Shown here in pieces: positions 22,958 to 35,103 of a stretch of DNA of 64,000 bases. This DNA is from Brassica napus (Eukaryota; Streptophyta; Magnoliopsida; Brassicales; Brassicaceae), in contig NC_063451.1 in assembly GCF_020379485.1 (NCBI RefSeq), forward strand, positions 865,739-929,738, in the 5' to 3' direction. A program made the translations under genes and the position numbers. Numbering within the stretch: position 1 is the stretch's first letter; each line of letters begins with the position of its first letter. The notes under the pieces are model-generated. The model did no database searches, had not been told where the DNA came from, and saw only the letters and a list, made by a program, of their open reading frames with translations.

Positions 22958-24634
22958 TTACTTCTTAGGGCTAGGCTCCAAGTTCATCCCTTGAAGGTTA
23001 AGCAACAGATCATTGGAGCTTAGGTACACCTTGTTAGCTGATTGTGCAATGGTCTGAGCAATCTCTCTCGCCGCTTCAATCTTCCTCAGAGTTATGAATG
23101 CCTGATTGTTTGCAATAGCTTGTCCGATAAGTTGAGCACTTTTAGCTTCTCCCTGCACAACAAATCAACACACACACCAAATGCTTTTTAGCAGAGACAC
23201 CTCCAAAACCTATAATCTATGTCATTAGATTCCAATTGAAGATCAAATATCATTTACCTCCGCACGGATAACTGCACTTCTCTTGTCTTGCTCGGCCTTC
23301 TCCACAATGAACTTAGCACGTTCAGCTTCCTGAGCAGCGACTTGTTTTGCCTCGATTGCAGCGGTGAACTCTTTGCCGAATGTGAGGGTTGTGATGGAGA
23401 CATCATCAAGAGCAATGTCGAAGTTAGAAGCTCTCTCCGTTAGAATCTTGCGTATCTCTCTGCTCACAGCCTAGAAGAGTGTAAAAACACAGCTAACCAT
23501 AATTAGCAAAAGAGCAGAAAAACTTGTACAAGAAGAAATGTTGAGTAACATACTTCTCTCTGAGTGATGAGCTGGCTTGCATTGTACTGAGCCACCACAG
23601 CCTTAAGGGTCTCATGGATGATGGAAGGAAGAACCCTTTCACTGTAATTCTCGCCCAGGGTTCGGTAAATCTGAGGCAAACGGTCACCCATGGGACGAGT
23701 GAGAACCCTTAGTCCAATTTTCACCTGTGCAACAACAAACAAAAATATCAGAAACACAGCAACATCTATAAGAAACGGAGACACTATGCTATTTTCTGTT
23801 ACAGCTTAATGTAATCTCCTCAGAAAGCAACTATGATCTAATTTCTCATTCAATAGACAGAAAAATGAAGCCGAAACAACACAACAGGAAAATAAAAAAA
23901 GATAAGTAGTCAGCGTTTTCTCCATTTCTTTATTAACCACTATCCGTAAACTCACACAGGGCATATAAGGATATACATTAGTCATATAACATTCTAATAG
24001 AGAAATGGAGACTCAATCAATAACTCCATAGCCGTATAAACTATATCCAAACTTAAAAAGTTAAAAAACATGGTTTTCATGCTGCATTTAAGGATCCCAA
24101 AATAAGATTAAAGGAAGAAATGCCTACTATAATCCATAGATTCACAATCAGGAACAGCATTTGAAACTGAAGCATGTCACAGAATATATCAAAAAAAAAA
24201 AAGAAGCACGCACAAGAAACAGAGAACGCACCATCTGAAGGTCATGACTACCGGTGGTGCTCTCAACAAGGTAGGGTCGTGCACGGACGTCATAGATGAT
24301 TGGCCTCTCAAACCATGGCAACATAAAATGTGTTCCTTCCGGGTACACCTGAAAGAAAAAAAATAATTCCGAGAGTAAAGCTCACGTTCTTAAAAAAAAA
24401 ATTCATCGACTAAGATACAAAATGATATTAACTACTGAGTTAGCTGGAGGAATAATACAGAACCTTTTCCTTGATACCAGTTAAACGGTTGAACATGACA
24501 GCACGGTGTCCACCCTCGACATTGTAGAGGCTATTGGTAATGGCATAGAGGCCAAGCCCACCAATAACGCTGACCTTAAGAAGCGCAGAGAGCGCAGGAG
24601 ATCCAGGGACGTTGGGCACTTTGTTGAAACTCAT
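22958..24634 (-). CDS. PHB2: prohibitin 2 (mitochondrial inner-membrane scaffold)
   Basis: Five coding exons (about 24464-24634, 24232-24348, 23554-23724, 23260-23470, 22958-23153) give roughly 285 residues, normal for PHB2. The start [11 protein letters not shown] at 24634 is preceded by a leader interrupted by an intron (upstream leader at about 24790-24850). Seen: an N-terminal membrane anchor ([20 protein letters not shown]), the SPFH/PHB domain with [40 protein letters not shown] and [20 protein letters not shown], and the C-terminal coiled coil ([20 protein letters not shown]). Prohibitins 1 and 2 assemble into ring complexes that stabilise inner-membrane proteins and cristae (known of the family). 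From memory the syntenic gene is At1g03860. Confidence 0.93.
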
Positions 24635-25304
24635 TTCTTTAAGAGCTACAAAATAAACAATCAACATCTCACTTACATTACACAAGAGAAACAGTGCACG
24701 GCGATAAATTTTATAGAATCCTTTTGTTCGCAAACACAACATACCAATAAATACAGTGATAAAAATGGAGGATCTAAAGAATGAAAGTCACCTTAGCTAA
24801 GCTCTAAATCGACGACGAAGTTAGGTTCAGGAAGGATCACGATCGGATTCCGTCGGCGAAGCTTAGGGTTTTAGAATTGAGAAGTGTGACAGAATGACAA
24901 ATGAACTCCCCCGTCTAGTTCTTGTCATCTGGGTCGAATTGTTTAAGCCCATTACTAAATAACGCTTTGTTAGGCCCATTATGTCTGCTAGTTTTTTCTT
25001 TCCATCTGAGATGTGTGTGGTGTTAAAATATGATCCGTTAGACAGTAGCTACCTGTGTTCCTCTCACTACCTTCGAATTTTATGGCGATTGGGAATTCAT
25101 TTTATTTTAAAGAATGTCTCATAGTTCTATCTTTCATGAATGCTAACATTAACATATCACAGACCAACAAAGAGAGTCATATATGGTCCATGTCTAGTAA
25201 TCGCATGTTATTTATTGCATACTACAAGGTGTTGCGAGTAAAAACAGCGAAGACAATGTCTTCAGACTGAAATGGTAAAAGGAAGAAAAGAGACTCTATT
25301 TTCT

Positions 25305-28074
25305 TCAGAGGAAATCTTTCATTGGGTCCTCGTGGTGAACTCTCTTCATTCTGTAAGCTTCCATCTCTTCCGGAGTCACCTGTCAATGTTATTGAGAGAT
25401 TTTGATTAGCTACAGTTCAATTCAAGAATATGATTCAATGCTATTAGAGTTATCATTACATCGTTGGTGTATTTGACATTGTATTTACGTTTCCTCTCAT
25501 CTTTTTCTTCCCTCTTACGCTCATCCTCCTGCACACATCGTGTTATTAGCGGTATCAGATATGTCTGCAAGACATAGAAACGTATTGACAGGAGAAAAAT
25601 TCAAGCGGCATTCTTACCTTTTTAAGAGCATTAGCAAGTGCCTCCTCGTTCAACTCCAAATCTTCAGGAACATCAGATCCCCATGCGGCCATTCTCTTCT
25701 CTTCAACCTTCTTTGGGCTCTCTGATACCATTCATTATTTTGTTAGCACATGCGTACAAACAACAACATTACAAAAACATACGCAGAAACGTGTGTGTCA
25801 TAAGCCATTCCTCAAGAGCAGTTTTTTCAACCAATCCAATAAAAGATATACGGAATTGGAATAACAAACAGAGTCAACAAAACAAACCTTCACATGCTTC
25901 TTTGCGAGCAATGTTAGCCTTCATCAGATCAAGGGAGGCCTCTGCAGCCTCAATACCAGCAGAGCCTGTGCAGTAACTATTGCGAATTGTCTGCTGGCAA
26001 CATCTATATCCCCATTGATGGTCTTTCCACCATGAACCCCAAACGCTTGTGTGATTGTTAGCAAGAACATCTTCTTCGTATTTGCTCTTTGGCAGTATAA
26101 CCTCCTGTGTACAAAAAAAACATGTATTAAGAATCAAATCGATCCACACAAAAGCACAACATACCACAAGGAGTTCACATTGCTCTGAGTGAATGATTCG
26201 TGAAGTTAAAATATTAAAAACCGTACCTGTCCCTTTATAATCCTCCCTGCTACGTCATACTCAACTTGTCTTTCGCTCTGCCCAAGCAAAAGCTCCATTG
26301 GAATTTCATCTTCTGTAGAAGCATTCCCGTACTTCTCCATGATCGTATCCTTTGTCTGAGTCTTCAGTTTGTCCTTCGCAACCTTGAAGTTCTTGTACAG
26401 CAACTCAGCTTGGGATGGAGCCGCTTGCATATGCATGTCCTGTCCCTTGTCAAATGCTTCCCATGAGTGGATGTTCATCTGTTTGAACTCTAGAGCTTGG
26501 CCACTGTTTCTATACTGATTATCTCCCTGGATAGATGGTAAGCAAAAACATGGTTTAGTACCTTGGATTATCAGAATATGGGATACAATAGGGATAAACT
26601 ACAACTAACCAAATAAAATTTATCATTCGGATCTGCATCTGGAAGTGGGTCTTCACGCATGGATCGTGTTTTAGGGTCATAATGAGCCGAATTGATAACA
26701 AGGTTCAACAGGTATTTCGCTGTGTCTTCTCTGATACGCAGATTCCTGAAATCAAGAAGAAGGTTACACCATTAGTGCATCAAATAAAAGAATCCAACCA
26801 ATTAGAACATATGTGATGATGTTTTGTAGTCCATACCTAACAGTTCCGGTACTACCACCACCAGTAGTTCGAACACGTTTTTCAACCTTTGCAAAGTCCA
26901 TCTGCCTGCTCTCATCAACCTTAGCTTCATCGACCCTCAATTCGTCATCATCTTCTTCGTCCCCATCACTGGTTGCTGCATCATCACCTTCCTGGTTATT
27001 GTTCTTCTCCTCTAGCTTCTTAATCTGCTGCTCCTTGAGATACTTCTTTCGCGCATCCTCTTTTGCTTCGTAAAGGTCTACCACACGATGATAGGTTGAA
27101 GGATCGTACCCATTCCATCGGTCCCTCTTGCCATCATAGTCCAGCTCAAAGCTCTCGATTTTCTCATCAGGTGCAATGTTCTTGTTCGTGTACTTTGCTC
27201 CAATCTTGCGAGGTCTATCCATACACGCCTTGGCAGTATGCGTCATTGCACCACAACTTCGAAAACGGAAGAAAAGTTAGAAACTAGAACAAATCAAAAC
27301 TAAAAAAAGCGTTTATTTCATTTGTCAAACGAGAGAAAGACATACTTTTGACAAGCTCCCTTGCGGTATTTTTCGGCTTGGAAGATCTTGGCACCTCTGT
27401 CATACCATGACTTAGTGTAATTGGGATCACTCTTCCAGTTCCTTTGATGCTTCAGACTGGGCTTTTCAGAGTTGAGATACCAAGGAGCAGATGACATATA
27501 CTGAGGAATGTGAGGGTTGATTTCTTTTCCATCCTCGTCTAGCTCAGCTGGTGCAAGCCCGGCTTTACGAGCTTCCTCTAATTCGATTTGCTTCCTATGG
27601 TCTTCCCTAGACTTGAAAGCAACTGCAAACAACTCCCCACAGGAACAACAATTCACAATTTGTCAAACATTTGACAAAGGCAACTATTAAGTTCACAGAA
27701 CTTAACCAAAATCAAAAACAGCAAAACTATTTAAAACCCCCTAAATTAGAAAACACACAGACTGTCTCTTACGATTACGAAAGTACCAATATTGACCAAA
27801 GAAACCAAATTCATCAGAAGGACAGACTCAAAATCAGACTCTTATCGCAAATTGGATCTAACAAAAACCAAATTAGAAATGAAACTCACTATACAGATAC
27901 GCCAAAAGCAGTGAAATCCCTAATTTTCTGATTACAAAAGACGTAAGTAGGTAATCAGAACCCAGATTCATAACCACCAGAGGGAAATTAAGAACCAAAA
28001 GAGCCCAGCTTTCAAGAAGATCTACCGAATTAAAGAAAAGTGTGAATGAAATCGGTACCTGATGCCGTCGCCAT
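25305..28074 (-). CDS. SLU7: pre-mRNA splicing factor SLU7 (SMP1-like)
   Basis: Exons at about 28060-28074, 27343-27622, 26837-27256, 26611-26747, 26227-26528, 25896-26105, 25618-25723 and 25305-25529 give about 530 residues. SLU7 acts at the second step of splicing, holding the free 5' exon for use of the correct 3' splice site (known of the family). Seen: the zinc knuckle [14 protein letters not shown] (C-x2-C-x4-H-x4-C), encoded across an exon junction, preceded by [20 protein letters not shown] and followed by [18 protein letters not shown], plus an acidic stretch (DGDEEDDDE), the conserved [20 protein letters not shown], and a C-terminal Lys/Glu-rich tail. The start MATAS sits alone in a short first exon. 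The family resides elsewhere in Arabidopsis (At1g65660 and At4g37120, from memory), so its place here looks like a transposition. It shares a 296-bp divergent promoter with the NECAP gene. Confidence 0.93.
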
Positions 28075-28370
28075 GGTTGTACAATCGTTAAGCTTCGACT
28101 CCTCTCAGGGCCACAAGGAAGAAGACAAAAAAAAAATAAAAATGAAAAATCAAGGGACCGCTTTTATAATAGCTCCCAATAAGGCGGTAACTAAACGGCA
28201 CCGTTTTATGAATTAGAATTTGTACATGACTAACTATGAAATTTATTCATGATTAGAGTAATTAAATAAAAAATACCTTAGATGATAATGCTAAACACTT
28301 TACAAAATAGATAATTAATTAATTAAGTTGTGCGTATAAGCTCCTTGACGATCGTCAAAAGCTGCACAGG
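28075..28370. promoter_or_regulatory. divergent promoter between SLU7 and NECAP-like genes
   Basis: Only 296 bp separate the two start codons, which point away from each other. The interval contains AT-rich stretches but no TATA box at a fitting distance on either side that I would defend. Both genes are broadly expressed housekeeping types, which is typical of such short bidirectional promoters. Confidence 0.5.
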
Positions 28371-30003
28371 ATGTCGTTCGAGGAGGAAGAGAAGGAGACA
28401 TTCGAGCACACACTCCTCGTGGTGCGCGAGGTCTCCGTCTACAAGATCCCGCCGCGAACCACATCCGGCGGATACAAGTGCGGCGAATGGCTCCAGTCCG
28501 ATAAGATCTGGTCCGGCAGGCTCCGCGTCGTGTCGTGCAAGGACCGATGCGAGATCCGCCTCGAGGATTCGAACTCCGGCGATCTGTTCGCGGCTTGCTT
28601 CGTGGATCCCGGGAGGAGAGAGAACTCCGTGGAGCCGTCGCTCGATTCGTCGAGGTATTTTGTGCTCAGGATCGACGACGGGCGTGGGAAGTACGCGTTC
28701 ATCGGGCTGGGGTTCGCGGAGAGGAACGAGGCGTTCGATTTCAATGTGGCGTTGTCGGATCATGAGAAGTACGTGAGGAGGGAGAAGGAGAAGGAGAGTG
28801 AGAGTAACGATCACATTGATATCCATCCTGCTGTTAATCACAGATTGAAGGTAGACCAATTTGCTCGTAAGCTTTAGATGCGTTTTGTTAGCATCATTTG
28901 GCATTGCAGTAGATCTCTTGTTTGTTCCTAGGCTTAAAGATATGGTCTTGGAACTGAGATTGAATCAGAGAGAATTGAATATTTGATTATTTTTGTGCCT
29001 TGTGGAGAGATTAGGATAAGCTAATGCCACCATGTTCCGTTACCCTTTGTTCATTATTCCTGCTAAACTTTTAGTCTCTGATCAATACTTTGTTACACAT
29101 ATGAGAGAATGTCTGGTAAATCTTTATACTCACTATATATATAGTGACCGGATCTTTAGGCTGCAGTTTTTATCTGAAAGAACAAAGAACGAATTGAGTT
29201 TGCATGTGACTGGAGTTCCTTGCTCATGTTTTTTTTTTTATGTGTATGGAGTTCTTGCTCATGATTTTGAAGTGTCCTCTCCTGGGTTATAGTCGTGGAT
29301 TCAAACTGATGCTGCAAAATTTATCATTTTGCTCGTTTAGTCTTCAGAAATGGTTCCCAATCACAAGATTGTTCTAGGATCCGTTCCCACTCCCAGTAGG
29401 AGATTGTGGTCTTTTGATTTTGTTGAGTTCATGTTAGTTTATCTGTTTATGAAACTTAACTATGCAATCAATATCTTTGCTAAAACGAGAAGAGCCTTCC
29501 TTTTTATGCTTAAAAATATGTAAAGTTTCTTACTAACTCAGTAGAACCTAAAAAGCTTGTTGTTTTTGATGCGGGGTTTAAAGGAAGGTGAAACCATAAG
29601 AATCAACGTAAAGCCCAAACCTACTACAAATGGCACTGGGATGCTCTCAGCCGCTCTTTCAGGAAACGGGAAGCCTCTAGCACTTGCTCCACCACCAACT
29701 GCTGCTACCAAAACCAGGTCTCCTCTACCGCCTCCTCCAAATGATCCTGTCACTTCAAGGATTTCATCTGACAGTTCAGCGGGTAACACAAGACGTAGGA
29801 ACGATCCTCTGTTCGATCTATCTCAGCTCAAGGTAAGCAAACCTTTTCGTCTTAGTAGCATCTGAATCAACAAACAAACGACATTTAAACCACTGAACTC
29901 TCCATTTTTGGTGGTACTGGGTCTGCAGAAGAATCTTCCTTCAACTCAAGGATCAGGACCGACCAAGTCAACAGGAGCTGCATCAGGTTGGGCAGCTTTC
30001 TAA
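28371..30003 (+). CDS. NECAP-like adaptin-ear-binding coat-associated protein
   Basis: Three exons: 28371-28850, 29584-29832, 29929-30003, giving 267 residues. NECAPs bind the AP-2 clathrin adaptor and regulate endocytosis at the plasma membrane (known of the family). Seen: the PHear/NECAP domain over residues about 10-160 with EHTLLVVREVSVYKIPPRTT, KCGEWLQSDKIWSGRLRVVS, LFAACFV and YFVLRI...KYAFIGLGFAERNEAFDFN. Then comes EGETIRINVK and a Pro-rich linker, and the C-terminal motif GWAAF at the very end, a WxxF-type adaptin-ear ligand. Exon 1 is strikingly GC-rich compared with exons 2-3 and its surroundings. In Arabidopsis the syntenic gene, from memory, is At1g03900, which carries the misleading ABC-protein name NAP4/ABCI18. 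Here, as there, a true ABC ATPase follows immediately. Confidence 0.92.
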
Positions 30004-30485
30004 TCACACGTGAAATTTAAGGTCTTGCACTCGTCCGGCTTCATCTTCTTGTGACTTGAGAGCAAGAGACACTAGATACCAAGGCAAACAGCGATATGAG
30101 CTTTTTACATTTATAATGTATGGTAGTGGTAAATTGATGTGTGTTTCCTTGTAATCCCAACACTTCGTGTTGTAATATTTTTTTCATTTTTCAAATCATC
30201 TTTGTTACATCTGCTTGATCACGAGATTTTTATATAGAGATTATTATAATATCTTTCTACATTATTACAACATGATGACATAAGATTTCTCTGTAAATTT
30301 TTTCTTTCATCATATCATGAAATTTACAGTTTAGCAAAAAAATTAAGAAAATTTACAGTACAAAACAACTGTTTGGTCCGCACGATAAGAAACTGAGTGG
30401 TGTTACGTGGATCCGTTCAACAACCTCCGTCCACCTACTAATCCTACCTACTAACTTTATCTTACCGCTTGAGACGGAGAAACAA

Positions 30486-32048
30486 ATGGCAGCGAAAGAT
30501 CAGGCGACGACCAGTGATGATGCCATTAGAGTTAGCGGTATGGAGTTTTCTTATGAAGCGGAGGATCCTATATTCTTCGATTTCAACCTCGATCTTCCAG
30601 CAGGATCTCGCTGCCTTCTTGTTGGCGCCAATGGATCTGGTACGTTGATCGGTTTGTAGCAGCCTGAGCCAGGGATCACCGCTTGTACTTTTCTGTTTTC
30701 ATGTCTCGGTTTCTTGCTTGCTTGTGATCAGATATGACGGTGAGTTACTTGAGACATCATTTACAAGCTGTTAAAAACTAAGCTGCTTGTGTTCCTGTTG
30801 AATTATTTGTTCAGGCAAGACAACCTTGTTGAAGATTCTGGCTGGAAAGCATATGGTTGGAGGAAAGAACGTTGTACAAGTTCTAAGCCGCTCTGCTTTC
30901 CATGATACTCAACTTGTTTGCAGTGGTGACTTGTCTTACCTTGGAGGATCTTGGAGTAAAACCATTGGTTCGGCTGTGAGTATCCCCTACTGTATCTAAG
31001 ATCACTTAACCCCGCATTATCGATCTGAGATTAGTTTACTTTCGTGTGATTATGCTGCATTTTAGGGTGAGGTTCCTCTTCAGGGAGACTTTTCAGCAGA
31101 ACATATGATATTTGGAGGTTATATATTATCAACCCTAGCAATGATATTCTTCAATTTGGCCTCTTTTCTCTTGTTTTACCCTGTTTGCAGGCTTAGACTT
31201 AAGCAGATTATTCGTTTTTTTTGTTGTACTAGTTGAAGGAATCGATCCGGTGAGAAGAGATAAACTGATTGATCTTCTTGACATCAACCTTCAGTGGCGT
31301 ATGCATAAGGTTTCTGATGGGCAAAAACGCCGAGTTCAGATATGCATGGGACTCTTACATCCATTCAAGGTAAAAATGAATATTGTTTCAAAGAATCTAA
31401 TCTCACATGTTCATTCTAAGTTATATTCCCATATGGCTTTCATCAGAAGAGTTCATAGTTTCTGGTTTTGTTGTCATGTCATCATTTCTGACCTTAATGC
31501 TAATCTGATTATACAGGTGTTGTTACTTGACGAGGTAACTGTTGACCTTGATGTTGTTGCAAGGATGGATTTGCTGGAATTCTTCAAAGAAGAATGTGAT
31601 CAGGTATGATCAACCATTTAAATCTCATGTTCCTACTATATACGCTGCTTGGTTTCATGGTTCTATGGGTTGGTAATTGGAATACTACATGTATTGTGCA
31701 TTAGTAGTGGTTTGATTATAATGCACTCATCTTTTGACTTGTCTATATCATTGATGAACACAGAGAGGAGCTACAATTGTATATGCAACTCATATATTCG
31801 ACGGGCTAGAGACATGGGCTACACATTTGGCTTACATTCAGAACGGTGAGCTGAATCGTTCATCAAAAATGGCAGACATCAGCGAGATGAAAACTTCACC
31901 CAACCTCCTCTCCGTGGTAGAATCTTGGCTCCGTTCTGAAACCAAAATTTACAAGAAAAAGAAGAAGGAGCCTGTGGCAGCATGGAAACCAACTCCATTT
32001 GATAACTCTCCTTTTAGGTCATCTAGACACATGGCTTACTACCGATGA
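30486..32048 (+). CDS. ABCI19: soluble ABC ATPase, ABCI19 / CAF16-like
   Basis: Six exons: 30486-30639, 30815-30975, 31066-31117, 31233-31369, 31517-31603, 31764-32048, about 291 residues, with no membrane domain. The family is related to yeast CAF16, an ATPase linked to the CCR4-NOT complex; the plant role is little defined. Seen: Walker A GANGSGKTT, split by intron 1 between the second G and K; a degenerate signature [10 protein letters not shown] in place of LSGGQ; Walker [13 protein letters not shown]; the switch histidine in [12 protein letters not shown]; and a basic Lys-rich tail ending [11 protein letters not shown]. All splice phases close correctly (for example FG|VEGIDP across exons 3-4). 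A decayed inverted copy of its 3' half lies at 36994-37945. Confidence 0.92.
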
Positions 32049-32369
32049 TTGGTAATTACGGATGGATCATATGTATGAGTATTAGTAAGAATAAGGCCAC
32101 TAGGGACAAGTTCACATTGTGTGTGTGTTGTTGAGCTGTTATACACTATTGTGCACATTGAAGAATATACAACACAATATGCCTATTGTTCTGTCACATA
32201 ACTTTTTTTTATATTGACTGAGTTTTATAGCTGTTAATCCATCTACACATCCGACGACATGGTACCAATCTACATCTATGTTTTATGAGGTTTTGTTTTG
32301 TAATGATCTTTTCAATGTTGTACCACTTGGTTGTTACCTTAATTGAACTTGATGTAAAAGAGCTACGAT

Positions 32370-32900
32370 ATATTATCTGAGGGAAATAAGTAATGAACTT
32401 GGTGGAATGCACCTGAATAAACATAATAAAGTTCTTGGATGAGAATGAAGATATAATCACAATGCGACACTGTATTCAGTAACTTGGTGGAAAGTAGCTG
32501 ATTTTATTTATTTTAAACTAGATACATTTGAATCATGGTTTAGTTTTGACTATGAATCAGATAAACAACCAGATTAGTTTGACTTAATAACCTAGGTCCC
32601 AAAAATTAAACCGTGATTCAAATGTGTGTCTCGTTTGAATTATGGTCTAGTTTAGAAATGATTTTGAATAGGGTAATAGTTTCAACAGAAAAAAATTTCT
32701 CTCTAACAAAGAAATATCCTTATGTATTCTTTGATGAAATTATGCATAGTTGTGTGTTTTAGAATCAACATTGTGTCTTAACACTATAAAGTTTTATTTT
32801 GATGTCATCATATTCGAAGATTTATCTTAACCAAGATACTCTAGTAACTTCCTGACCATTATACATAGCTTTTTGAGCAAAAAAATTGTACTTTTTGAGC
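32370..32900 (+). repeat. dispersed ~700-bp repeat, copy 2
   Basis: Same blocks as at 19459-20150: TAATGAACTTGGTGGAATGC, GAATAAACATAATAAAGTTC, TTGAATTATGGTCTAGTTTA and ACCAAGATACTCTAGTAACT, in the same order. It directly follows the 3' flank of the ABC gene. Confidence 0.75.
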
Positions 32901-33227
32901 AAAACTTGTGTGTTTTTCAGCAATTTTTTTAAAAAGCATCCATATGATGAACTTTCACGACATGACAGATGAACAGAAATACAACAACAACAACAAGAAG
33001 TTCCTACGCTTACACACGAACAACAACACGTGGCACTTATGCTTATTAGAAGAAGAAGAACATATACTAGATAACCAATCAGCACGCCGGTCCTGCTCAG
33101 TTGTTAGCACACTGGTTCTGCTCCGCCTCAATGGCAGCTCGAGCCGCATTGGTCTGCATCACCAGCAATGACAATTGTTCATCATTCAGTTCCTGAACAT
33201 TGGGATTGTTCATGGCTCTGAAATTGG

Positions 33228-33437
33228 TCATGGTTCCATGGGCTGATACTCAGCTAGTGCTATAACCTCATGCATGGAAGCCGAAGAGTAGCGGTATTGT
33301 GCCTCATTTTCAGAGACCACAATGGCCGCCACACTGGCACCGCTTCGTTTATGTAGTGTCTCTGCTTGACCAGTGAAGTATGACCTCGACAAGGCACACG
33401 ACTTGTCCCGATTTGCATCATTCACAATTGGTTCCAC
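33228..33437 (-). pseudogene. MADS-domain-like exon, highly divergent
   Basis: On the minus strand the frame reads about 69 residues. It includes KSCALSRSYFTGQAETLHKR and GASVAAIVVSENEAQYRYSS, then ASMHEVIALAEY. The second half aligns by eye with the MADS core (ASVALIIFS..GKLYEYSS.SM..II.RYE). The first half keeps the position of SRR..GL.KKA.EL but has lost most of the basic residues. It has no start, no recognisable next exon nearby on the same strand, and lies downstream of, not upstream of, the K-box-like exons at 35.1-36.1 kb. Confidence 0.45.
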
Positions 33438-33629
33438 GTCCTGGGGGTTTTGTTTTTTTAGTCATCGTGTTGCAAACCTAGAAAACAGAAGGATCTTGGA
33501 GTTTCTAACTATATACATCCAACGACATGGTACCAATCTAAATCTATGTTTCTAGAGGTTTTGTAATGATCTTGTCAATGTTGTACCACTTGGTTGTTAC
33601 CTTAATTGAACTTGATGTAAAAGAGCTAT

Positions 33630-34170
33630 GATATGTTATCTAAGGGAAAGGAGTAATGAACTTGGTGGAATGCACCTGAATAAACATAATTAAGTTTTTG
33701 GATGAGAAATGCAACATTGTATTCAGTAATTTGGTGGAAAGTAGCTAATTTATTTATTTTAAACTAGATACATTTGATTTGTGGTTTGGTTTTGACTGTG
33801 AATCAGATAGACACCGATTAGTTTGACTGAAAAACCTTGATCCGAACAAATTAAACCGTGATTCAAATGTGTGTCTGGTTTTAATTATGTTATAGTTTAG
33901 AAATGATTTTGAATTGGATAATGGTTTTGATAGAAAACGTTTTTGTTTAACAAAGAAAGATCGATCCTTATGTATTCTTTGATGTAATTATGTGTAGTTG
34001 TGTGTTTTAAATCAACATTGCATTCGTGACACTATAAAGTTTAATTTTGATGTCATCATAATCAAAGATTTATCATAACCAAGATACTAAAGTAACTTTC
34101 TGATGACTATACATTAGCTTTAAGCAAAAACTGTGTGTTTTTGAGCAAAAATTGTGCCAGTTGAAATTCA
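33630..34170 (+). repeat. dispersed ~700-bp repeat, copy 3
   Basis: Carries AACTTGGTGGAATGCACCTG, GTAGCTAATTTATTTATTTT and GATGACTATACATTAGC like the other copies. It is in the same orientation as copy 2 and separated from it by about 730 bp that hold the MADS-like exon. Confidence 0.75.
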
Positions 34171-34174
34171 AATT

Positions 34175-34290
34175 TAAGAAAACAAATGTGTTGATGAAAG
34201 TGAAATTGATGGTATCGTCAAGGAAACAGAGTCATCCCAAGTTAATTATGGTGAATCTAATGGAAATTATGAGATGATAATCTCTTTTTT
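34175..34290 (+). pseudogene. partial inverted copy of a MADS-like exon
   Basis: The stretch containing GAAACAGAGTCATCCCAAG and TTAATTATGGTGAATCTAAT is the inverted counterpart of 35965-36090. There it encodes KETESSQVNYGESNENYE on the minus strand. Here the frame is interrupted (TAA after about 5 codons) and the rest of the exon is missing. Confidence 0.6.
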
Positions 34291-34419
34291 TTTTACTATG
34301 GGAACAACATAGTAACAACATTATATTTTACATTTTACGATTAGACACACAAACAACAAGTTACAAGCATACCACACTTAGAATGGAATGTTTTGTAATG
34401 TGTATGAAATTCAGGGGCA

Positions 34420-34453
34420 GATTCATAAGAAGTATTCTGCTTTAATAGTATAG
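34420..34453 (-). mobile_element. possible Helitron 5' terminus (minus orientation)
   Basis: Read on the minus strand, an A is followed by TCTATACTATTAAAGCAGAA. This resembles the TC-initiated 5' ends of crucifer Helitrons (TCTATACTATTAAA...). The body would run leftwards. I did not find its 3' hairpin, so this could be a fragment. Confidence 0.4.
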
Positions 34454-35103
34454 ATTTTAGTTATCCAAATACTTGTTTTTTTACTTGAAAGTACACAATT
34501 TAGTTCACGGAATTGAAAAGTTTAAACAATTTTCATCAGCAAAATCTTAATGACATGATTAAGAAGTGGTTATTAAGAAGATACAAACATAAACAGATTA
34601 AATTAGCAACAAACAACTCTATAGAAAACATAACTTCAAAAGCATACTTCTTTGGAATCAAATTTCAAATAAAATTTAAAAAATTTCTAATACCAAAAAT
34701 ATACATTAAATTGAATATTTGAATTATTTATAACACACACACACACATAAATATGTGTGTATTGAGATCTTTGAACATGTTTCATAGATAATTAGATATT
34801 CATCATTGGATTTGGATCTAGTATAAAGATTTTCTATATTTATGTTTTGTTTGGATTTGGTCTAAAATTCAATATACCATAGAGAAGATTCATTCAGATA
34901 ATTCTATAAGTTCTAACCAAAAAAAATACAAAAAAAAGGATTATGTACAAATGCACCACTTATACATAGCAAGTGCTTTGTTGGGAATTAATATGTATAT
35001 AGTGGGACATGAATCTGAGAAGTTACATTACCAAAATGAGAGATTATAGTTAATATTTTGATCAGACGGTACATAATAAAAAAAAATTCTAATCCGAGAT
35101 TGT

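Noticed and set aside
28323..28904. 193-codon minus-strand and 148-codon plus-strand frames around the NECAP first exon
   Set aside because: Caused by the very high GC of the true exon; the frame with the NECAP domain continues correctly through two further exons.
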